Assembly: GCA_913031515.1 (NCBI GenBank)
Contig: CAJWET010000088.1
Span: 1-6,653, forward strand
DNA length: 6,653 bases
Origin: an uncultured Acidimicrobiaceae bacterium
GTDB lineage: Bacteria > Actinomycetota > Acidimicrobiia > Acidimicrobiales > UBA8592
Direction of reading: 5' to 3'
Shown here: positions 1 to 4,930 of the stretch, in pieces
How the letters are laid out: each line of letters starts with the position of its first letter
How positions within the stretch are numbered: the stretch's first letter is position 1
The notes under the pieces: model-generated
What the model saw: the letters and a program-made list of their open reading frames with translations, nothing else
The model's database searches: none
Told to the model about the DNA's origin: nothing
Made by a program: the position numbers and the translations under genes

Positions 1-61
1 TTTGAACCCGCGACCTCCGCCTTGACAGGGCGGCGTGCACTCCAAACTGCACCACGGGACC
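1..61 (-). tRNA. tRNA-Asp (GUC), 3' end cut by window edge
   Basis: Read on the minus strand, this is a tRNA from its 5' end to within the T arm. The 5' acceptor strand GGTCCCG is the complement of 55-61. The anticodon stem is 17-21 paired with 29-33 (5 bp), enclosing the 7-base loop 22-28, whose central bases 24-26 read GTC on the minus strand, the Asp anticodon. The T-stem/loop start (GCGGGTTCAAA) is at the left edge. The last part of the T arm, the 3' acceptor strand and the discriminator base lie outside the window. It lies 128 bases downstream of tRNA-Glu on the same strand. A Glu-Asp(-Phe) tRNA cluster is common in actinobacteria, so tRNA-Phe may follow outside the window (inference). 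Confidence 0.93.
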
Positions 62-107
62 TAATTTACAGCATCAAAGATACTGTTCGCTCCTATTACA
101 GTCGCGA

Positions 108-125
108 TTGGTTCATACGAACCAA
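108..125. repeat. Perfect 7-bp inverted repeat between the two tRNA genes
   Basis: TTGGTTC (108-114) and GAACCAA (119-125) form a perfect 7-bp stem with a 4-base loop. It lies in the 128-base spacer between tRNA-Glu and tRNA-Asp. No T-run follows on either strand, so it does not look like an intrinsic terminator. It could be an RNA-processing hairpin in a tRNA cotranscript or an operator-like site. The rest of the spacer (62-189) shows nothing else I can support. Confidence 0.4.
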
Positions 126-189
126 GAGGTCACTCTACGCTATTGTGCGGCATACACCAATTAGAGTCAGCATTTACCGTATTTTTTTG

Positions 190-262
190 TACCCCGTACG
201 GGATTTGAACCCGTGTTACCGGCGTGAAAGGCCGGCGTCCTAGGCCGCTGGACGAACGGGGC
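190..262 (-). tRNA. tRNA-Glu (UUC)
   Basis: This is a complete 73-base tRNA on the minus strand. The acceptor strands GCCCCGT (complement of 256-262) and ACGGGGT (complement of 191-197) pair over 7 positions, with one G-U at the terminal pair. The anticodon stem is 219-223 paired with 231-235. The 7-base loop 224-230 has its centre at 226-228, reading TTC on the minus strand, the Glu anticodon. The T arm ACGGG-TTCAAAT-CCCGT is intact and a D arm is visible near 240-253. The gene does not encode CCA at the 3' end, so the tail would have to be added enzymatically. It is followed on the same strand by tRNA-Asp. Confidence 0.95.
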
Positions 263-288
263 AGGGCACCCACAGGGGGTTCCGTCAC

Positions 289-310
289 GATAGCAGGAGT
301 AGAGGCTATC
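289..310 (-). terminator. Possible hairpin downstream of the clpS/DUF2017 unit
   Basis: GATAGC (289-294) and GCTATC (305-310) form a perfect 6-bp inverted repeat with a 10-base loop. It lies 43 bases past the stop codon of the DUF2017 gene and before tRNA-Glu. It may end the clpS-DUF2017 transcript or take part in processing a read-through transcript into the tRNAs. There is no clear T-run after it on the minus strand, so a strong intrinsic terminator is not supported. Confidence 0.3.
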
Positions 311-352
311 TCGCATGAATAAACATGGAAGAATGTTTAATTAAGATTTAAT

Positions 353-808
353 TTAATTGCCAACTGAATCGACAATTATCGAAAGAATTTCCCCTAACAA
401 GTGGTAAATAAGCCAAAGGTTGTGATCTGGATGATCTTCGGTGATTTCAGAAAAGTCCTCCTCATCGCATATCCCCAAACGTGTGCCGAGAACAAGTCGA
501 AGGATATTCACCGCTTGCATGATTCTTAGAAGAGTGTCTTCAGAAACTTCTGCTATTTCAGAGATATCTTCCAGTATTCCTAAGGCTGCAAGATGGGATT
601 GGTAGAGATCTTCATAGGTTAACGAGGTGTATTCGCTATTTGCAATCTCATCATTTTGATAGGCAACTGGGTATAGGCGGTTAACCAATGGGTTATTCTC
701 ATTTGCGATAAAGCTCTTTAGCTCTTTCACTAAGTCACGGAACATCCTGCTTTGCCAATCGGTAATTTCTACTTTGTATGTTCCATTTTTTTGAGGGGTA
801 ATAATCAT
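353..808 (-). CDS. DUF2017 family protein (AosR-like), downstream of clpS
   Basis: This encodes a 151-residue soluble, mostly helical acidic protein. The family is recognised from RLYPVAYQNDE (about residues 44-54), the following acidic segment leading to LTYEDL, and NILRLVLGTRLGI (about 101-113). These match the actinobacterial DUF2017 family, whose members sit next to clpS. The mycobacterial member Rv1332 has been described as an oxidative-stress regulator (AosR). Only one cysteine is present here (in GICDEED), so a thiol-pair redox switch is not supported. The frame is open up to an ATG at 841 that would overlap clpS by 25 bases. I chose the ATG at 808, which lies 8 bases past the clpS stop. 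An AGAGGA ribosome-binding site lies within the last clpS codons (821-826), and none is visible before 841. Translation is probably coupled to clpS. The exact biochemical role is unknown. Confidence 0.85.
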   Translation of the reverse strand: MIITPQKNGTYKVEITDWQSRMFRDLVKELKSFIANENNPLVNRLYPVAYQNDEIANSEYTSLTYEDLYQSHLAALGILEDISEIAEVSEDTLLRIMQAVNILRLVLGTRLGICDEEDFSEITEDHPDHNLWLIYHLLGEILSIIVDSVGN

Positions 809-816
809 TGCTATTG

Positions 817-1134
817 TCAGTCCTCTTGCAATGTTGCCCATAAACCATGTTGATGAAGGCGAAAAACATCAAATTCAGCTTTTTCACGTGTCCCTTGGGA
901 TACAACAGCTCGGCCTTCATTATGAACTTGGAGCATTAGTTTATGAGCTTTTTCTTTTGAATATCCAAACAGTTTCTGGAAGACAAGTGATACATAGCTC
1001 ATAAGGTTTATCGGGTCATTCCAAACGAGCACGACCCAAGGCCGCTGTGTCTCAGTAGATTCGTCAGTCACTATGTGTGGAGCAGCTGTCGTAGCAAAGA
1101 GATGGGATTTCTTTGTAGTCATCACTTCTTTCAT
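817..1134 (-). CDS. clpS: ATP-dependent Clp protease adaptor ClpS
   Basis: ClpS binds proteins carrying destabilising N-terminal residues and hands them to the ClpC/ClpA unfoldase for degradation in the cytosol. The ClpS core runs from about residue 33 to the end. WVVLVWNDPINLMSYV (numbering from the ATG at 1137: N40, D41, N44, M46) corresponds to the E. coli N-degron pocket segment around N34/D35/T38/M40. LMLQVHNEGRAVV contains H72, the equivalent of E. coli H66. E. coli D36 is a proline here, which is usual in actinobacterial ClpS as I recall it. The N-terminal 30 residues are a flexible linker typical of the family. Two ATGs in tandem (1137 and 1134) follow the ribosome-binding site AGAGGTGA (1138-1145). 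The second gives better spacing and was chosen, giving 105 residues. The gene heads a unit with the DUF2017 gene. Confidence 0.95.
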   Translation of the reverse strand: MKEVMTTKKSHLFATTAAPHIVTDESTETQRPWVVLVWNDPINLMSYVSLVFQKLFGYSKEKAHKLMLQVHNEGRAVVSQGTREKAEFDVFRLHQHGLWATLQED

Positions 1135-1149
1135 CATTCACCTCTACAT

Positions 1150-1184
1150 TTGTGTCAACATAGAGAAAGGGAATATTAACCCTT
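1150..1184. promoter_or_regulatory. Divergent promoter region with an interrupted palindrome
   Basis: The 106-base gap between clpS (minus) and the glutamate-synthase-type gene (plus) must contain both promoters. It contains AAGGG-AATATTAA-CCCTT (1167-1184), a 5-bp inverted repeat with an AT-rich centre, which could be an operator. On the plus strand TTGTGT (1150-1155) and TATTAA (1174-1179), 18 bases apart, weakly resemble -35 and -10 boxes, and the -10-like element lies inside the repeat. This rests on sequence resemblance only. Confidence 0.25.
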
Positions 1185-1243
1185 AGGAAAGCTTAATCTC
1201 ATGTTTCTTCAAAGGTAAGGGACATGGTAGGTAGGAATGTGTT

Positions 1244-2746
1244 ATGGGAAGTGTTGGAGTTTTAATAATTCTGATTATTGCAGGAGTGTTCTTTCTCGTC
1301 GGAATACATGACCTTTTTCAGAAACGCCATGCCATTCTTAGGAATTTTCCCATTGTTGGACATCTCAGGTATTTACTGGAAAAACTTGGCCCAGAGCTTC
1401 GTCAGTACATTGTGGCTGATAATGATGAAGAACGACCCTTCAATAGAGACCAAAGAAGATGGGTATATGCCACGGCCAAAAAAGAAAATCCCTATTTTGG
1501 GTTTGGAACAGACAATGATGTCGACCTTCCGGGCAATATCATTATCAAGCATTCTGCTTTTCCAGCGGAATCGCCACCAACGGAAAATATTTTACCCTCA
1601 GCAAAACTATTAGGAGCTTGGGGGAATCGGCCGAAAGCTTTTCGCCCTACTTCACTTGTCAATATCTCTGGAATGAGCTTCGGTTCTCTCTCAGGGCCAG
1701 CTGTTGAAGCGCTGAACAAAGGGTCTGTTCTCGCAGGATGTTTACACAATACGGGGGAGGGCGGAATTTCTTCCTATCACCAGAATGGTGGAGATTTGGT
1801 ATATCAAATTGGAACTGGATTATTTGGAAGTCGTGACTCAGAAGGAAATTTCTCTATGGACGCCTTACTAGAAACGATTTCTGAGGCGCCGGTAAAAGCT
1901 ATAGAAGTTAAATTAAGTCAAGGGGCAAAACCTGGTATTGGGGGAGTCCTTCCCGCAAAGAAAGTAACTGCTGAGATTGCTAGCGCTAGGGGAGTTCCCA
2001 AAGGAGTGATGGTACAAAGCCCTTCGAAACATTCTAGTTTTAATGATGTTGCTGGCCTTATTGAATTCGTTGAATTGATAGCTGGTCGGACAGGTATACC
2101 AGTTGGGATCAAAGCAGCAGTGGGACAAATAAATTTTTGGGTTGATCTTGTGGACCAAATGGAGGCAAGCCACCAGGGTCCGGATTTCATCACGATTGAT
2201 GGGGCTGAGGGTGGTACCGGAGCAGCTCCATTAGTTTTTTCCGATAGTGTTGCTTACCCATTTAGAATTGGCTTTGCGAAAGTGTTCGACATTTTCTACA
2301 GGAGGGGTCTACATCGCGATATCACATTTATAGGGGCTGGTAAGCTCGGATATCCTGATACAGCTTTGGCTGCATTCGCCCTTGGCTGTGACATGGTCAA
2401 TGTTGGACGAGAAGCCATGATGGCTATTGGCTGTATTCAGGCTCAGCGATGTCATACAGGACATTGCCCTACTGGAGTAGCTACGCAATCTCCATGGCTT
2501 GCCCGTGGGCTGAACCCCAGCGATAAAAGTGTTCGTGTCGCGAATTACATGTTAGCTTTGCAGCATGAAATTCGACGACTTTGCCATGCTATTGGGGTTA
2601 GTCACCCCGCTCTTCTCCCAGAATCAGCATTAGAGATTATTGATCAAGATGGTTCCGCTGTATCTGTTCTCAAATATTATGGCCTTTCGGCAATTGACCA
2701 GCGTTTAGAGGAATCTGATGCGGATTTCTTAATGTCGCTTAACTAG
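1244..2746 (+). CDS. Membrane-anchored FMN-binding glutamate synthase family protein
   Basis: This 500-residue protein corresponds to the FMN/[3Fe-4S] synthase domain of glutamate synthase. It has no N-terminal glutaminase domain and no C-terminal GXGXG domain. Residues 4-22 form one hydrophobic membrane segment. The barrel follows from about 90, with ISGMSFGSLSGPA (141-153), NTGEGG (169-174), AKPGIGGVLP (228-237), IDGAEGGTGAAP (318-329) and GAGKLGYP (364-371). C397, C403 and C408 fit the CX5CX4C [3Fe-4S] motif, followed by PTGVATQ. Without an amidotransferase domain it probably does not make glutamate from glutamine by itself. Members of this short family are annotated as glutamate-synthase-like, and their real substrate is generally unproven. 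The ATG at 1244 is preceded by TAGGTAGGA (1228-1236) at good spacing. No small-subunit partner (gltD) is present beside it. It converges with ctaA, overlapping it by 8 bases. Confidence 0.92.
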   Translation: MGSVGVLIILIIAGVFFLVGIHDLFQKRHAILRNFPIVGHLRYLLEKLGPELRQYIVADNDEERPFNRDQRRWVYATAKKENPYFGFGTDNDVDLPGNIIIKHSAFPAESPPTENILPSAKLLGAWGNRPKAFRPTSLVNISGMSFGSLSGPAVEALNKGSVLAGCLHNTGEGGISSYHQNGGDLVYQIGTGLFGSRDSEGNFSMDALLETISEAPVKAIEVKLSQGAKPGIGGVLPAKKVTAEIASARGVPKGVMVQSPSKHSSFNDVAGLIEFVELIAGRTGIPVGIKAAVGQINFWVDLVDQMEASHQGPDFITIDGAEGGTGAAPLVFSDSVAYPFRIGFAKVFDIFYRRGLHRDITFIGAGKLGYPDTALAAFALGCDMVNVGREAMMAIGCIQAQRCHTGHCPTGVATQSPWLARGLNPSDKSVRVANYMLALQHEIRRLCHAIGVSHPALLPESALEIIDQDGSAVSVLKYYGLSAIDQRLEESDADFLMSLN

Positions 2747-3716
2747 TTATTTGTGTTCTTCCTGACTCTAAAGGAAGACGAATAGCAAGGTAGAGTTTCA
2801 GCGTCATTATCCATACGGCCACGGCACCCCCAATATGGAAACTGACTAGAAGGGCCGGTACATCCGTGAAGTATTGGGTGTAGCCTATTGCTCCTTGAAG
2901 GACTGTGACAGTTAAAAGATTTTGAGCTTGGGAAAACACAGGCCTATTCCTAAATAATCGTTGGATTCGAAGAGCTGTATAGATCATTGCAATAAGAAAA
3001 ACGATCATTGTGATTGCATGTATTCGTGTCACATCGGGAACGTCGAAAGGAAGACGCTTTACTTCAAAATTCGCCTGCTCCAACTCGAGAGCGCTCCCTT
3101 GGAGATCTTGTAGTGCTTCTTTAGTTTGTGTTGTTTCGGCACCGCTGTGTGGTCCACTTCCTGTTACCAGTGTGCCTGTCACCAAAACTAGGGATGCAAG
3201 GATTACAAGTAATGAACATAAAGTACGTAAAGAGGAACGTTGAGTCTTCGGGTAATTGATTGTAGAGAATTTTGCTCTGTGATTGAGTTCGACGGCATTC
3301 CAAACAAGAACCATAGAAATGAGAAAGTGGGCGATAACCAAACTTGGTGGGAGATGTTCTCGTACGACCAAAGCCCCTAGAAGGATTTGTAAGATAACAC
3401 CTCCCACCAAGCCCAAAGACCACCAGGTGAGATCCCTTCGGCGAGGACTTCTGAACATGGAACCGAGGACAGCGAATACAACGGCGAGTGAAACGATTCC
3501 GGTAATAACACGATTAACGAATTCAACCATCGCGTGAACATCATCTATTTCTGCAACCAGTTGATCATTTTCACATGTAGGCCAGTCGGAACACCCCAAA
3601 CCGGAACCAGTAAGGCGTACTGCTGCCCCTGTAATGATAATTAGTGAGAGAAGTAGGACCGCAACATGGGTTATTCGTTCGTATTTTGCAGGAGTTAAAT
3701 TGAAATTCTCAAGCAT
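2739..3716 (-). CDS. ctaA: Heme A synthase CtaA (COX15/CtaA family)
   Basis: CtaA oxidises the C8 methyl group of heme O to a formyl group, giving heme A for aa3-type cytochrome oxidase in the plasma membrane. The protein has 325 residues, typical of the family, with eight predicted membrane segments in two four-helix halves joined by a polar stretch at about 188-230. Family marks are GAAVRLTGSGLGCSDWPTC (30-48), which includes the extracytoplasmic cysteine pair C42/C48, and the heme-ligand histidines H130, H233 and H294. These correspond to H123, H216 and H278 of Bacillus subtilis CtaA. At the position of B. subtilis H60 (motif E-x-x-H-R) the protein has N68 in EFVNR, with E65 kept and H61 four residues earlier. 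The ATG at 3716 has a GGTGGA element about 8 bases upstream. It is divergent from ctaB. Confidence 0.95.
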   Translation of the reverse strand: MLENFNLTPAKYERITHVAVLLLSLIIITGAAVRLTGSGLGCSDWPTCENDQLVAEIDDVHAMVEFVNRVITGIVSLAVVFAVLGSMFRSPRRRDLTWWSLGLVGGVILQILLGALVVREHLPPSLVIAHFLISMVLVWNAVELNHRAKFSTINYPKTQRSSLRTLCSLLVILASLVLVTGTLVTGSGPHSGAETTQTKEALQDLQGSALELEQANFEVKRLPFDVPDVTRIHAITMIVFLIAMIYTALRIQRLFRNRPVFSQAQNLLTVTVLQGAIGYTQYFTDVPALLVSFHIGGAVAVWIMTLKLYLAIRLPLESGRTQITS

Positions 3717-3785
3717 GTAAATAGTCCACCACAGACTTTTATTTTGGACACTTCACAGAGCGATTTATTTCCAATTGGAGTTTTA

Positions 3786-4760
3786 GTGTTTTTCTGTTCT
3801 ACTTCGAACTTTGCCGTAGTTTGGTCATATGCCTTCTTTCGTTCTAGCCTCAAATTCGTGACAACAACTTCATTTCAAAAAGTTTCTATAAGGGAGAAAT
3901 GTTGGGGTTTTGTGACCCTTATGAAACTTCGAGTAGTGGAGTTACTTCTGGTTACAACCGTCCCAACAATGATCGTTGCTGAAGAGGGACTACCTTCTGT
4001 AGTTCTTATCTTGTCTACCTTGCTTGGCGGGACGTTTGCTGCAGGTGGTGCCAATGCCATAAATATGTTCATCGATCGCGATATAGACCCTTTAATGGAA
4101 AGAACTAAAAATAGGCCTCTCGTTACCGGAATACTCAACCCTGCTGAAGCATTAATATTTGCAATAACAATCGAAGCCTTTGCCTTTCTTTGGTTGTGGT
4201 TAACCGTAAATCTACTTAGTGCAGTCTTAGCTGTTGGTGCATGCCTCTTTTATGTCTTCATCTACAGTCTTTGGCTGAAAAGGACCTCAAGTAGCAACAT
4301 CGTCATCGGTGGGGCTGCTGGTGCTGCTCCTGTGTTGATTGGCTGGTCAGCTGTAGAAAATTCTCTAGATTGGCCCCCGTTTATCCTTTTTGCACTCATA
4401 TTCCTTTGGACGCCTCCTCACTTTTGGGCGCTTGCGATTCGGTATAGAGACGATTATTCTTCTGCTAAAATCCCAATGCTTCCCGTTGTCGCAGGACCAG
4501 AGTTTACTGGGTCTAAGATGGTTCTTTATTCAATGGAAGTGTGGGCAGCTTCCCTTATATTTACCCCTGTCGCCGGAATGGGAGTTATATATCTGTGCAG
4601 CGCACTTGTCCTCGGAGCTTTGTTTGTTTACTTTTCTTTGCAAGTTCGTTACCGTCAAACCGAGCAAGCAGCAATGAGACTATTTGGATTCTCAATAACG
4701 TACCTGACGCTTCTTTTCCTTGTCATCGCTATTGATGAATTAGTCAGGAGTGGATTCTGA
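3786..4760 (+). CDS. ctaB: Protoheme IX farnesyltransferase (heme O synthase) CtaB/CyoE
   Basis: This enzyme joins a farnesyl group from farnesyl diphosphate to the heme B vinyl group, giving heme O, the substrate of CtaA. It is a UbiA-superfamily membrane enzyme with about nine helices. It shows the prenyl-diphosphate/Mg motif NMFIDRDID (N93, D97, D101), then ERTKNRPL, then LWTPPHFWALAIRYRDDY and AKIPMLPVV (about 207-236), all diagnostic of CyoE/CtaB. The start is uncertain. The frame is open from a TTG at 3744. The GTG at 3786 was chosen because GGAG (3777-3780) lies 5 bases upstream, giving 324 residues. The GTG at 3858 would give 300 residues, closer to the usual length, but has no ribosome-binding site. 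The conserved core begins near codon 3903 (CWGFVTLMKLRVVELLLVTTVP). It is divergent from ctaA, so one short region may control both steps of heme A synthesis. Confidence 0.95.
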   Translation: MFFCSTSNFAVVWSYAFFRSSLKFVTTTSFQKVSIREKCWGFVTLMKLRVVELLLVTTVPTMIVAEEGLPSVVLILSTLLGGTFAAGGANAINMFIDRDIDPLMERTKNRPLVTGILNPAEALIFAITIEAFAFLWLWLTVNLLSAVLAVGACLFYVFIYSLWLKRTSSSNIVIGGAAGAAPVLIGWSAVENSLDWPPFILFALIFLWTPPHFWALAIRYRDDYSSAKIPMLPVVAGPEFTGSKMVLYSMEVWAASLIFTPVAGMGVIYLCSALVLGALFVYFSLQVRYRQTEQAAMRLFGFSITYLTLLFLVIAIDELVRSGF

Positions 4761-4930
4761 CATAATCCCCGAAAATCCATAAAAAAATTGATTCTTGAAT
4801 TTGTTTGCAGAGTTCGGCTAGTGCTTCCTCTGATGTGTACGATCATGGGTGAATCCATTCCTTTTCGGACCGGATTGTCTAGCATGTTATGTGCTGACTT
4901 TTGGAGCTTCTCCCCTTGTCAGTATTGACA

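Noticed and set aside
22..243. Open frame of 73 codons on the plus strand
   Set aside because: It runs antisense through both tRNA genes and their spacer. Its translation resembles no protein I know, and it has no ribosome-binding site.
4655..4885. Minus-strand frame of 76 codons
   Set aside because: It overlaps the 3' end of ctaB in antisense, has no family resemblance and no ribosome-binding site.
4903..4913. GGAG-CTT-CTCC as a hairpin or regulatory element before the COX1-like gene
   Set aside because: A 4-bp stem with a 3-base loop is too weak. The GGAG is better read as a possible ribosome-binding site for the alternative TTG start.
4761..4930. Possible small gene or terminator between ctaB and the COX1-like gene
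   Set aside because: The 170 bases contain no coding frame with a recognisable product, no stable hairpin with a T-run, and no convincing promoter pair.
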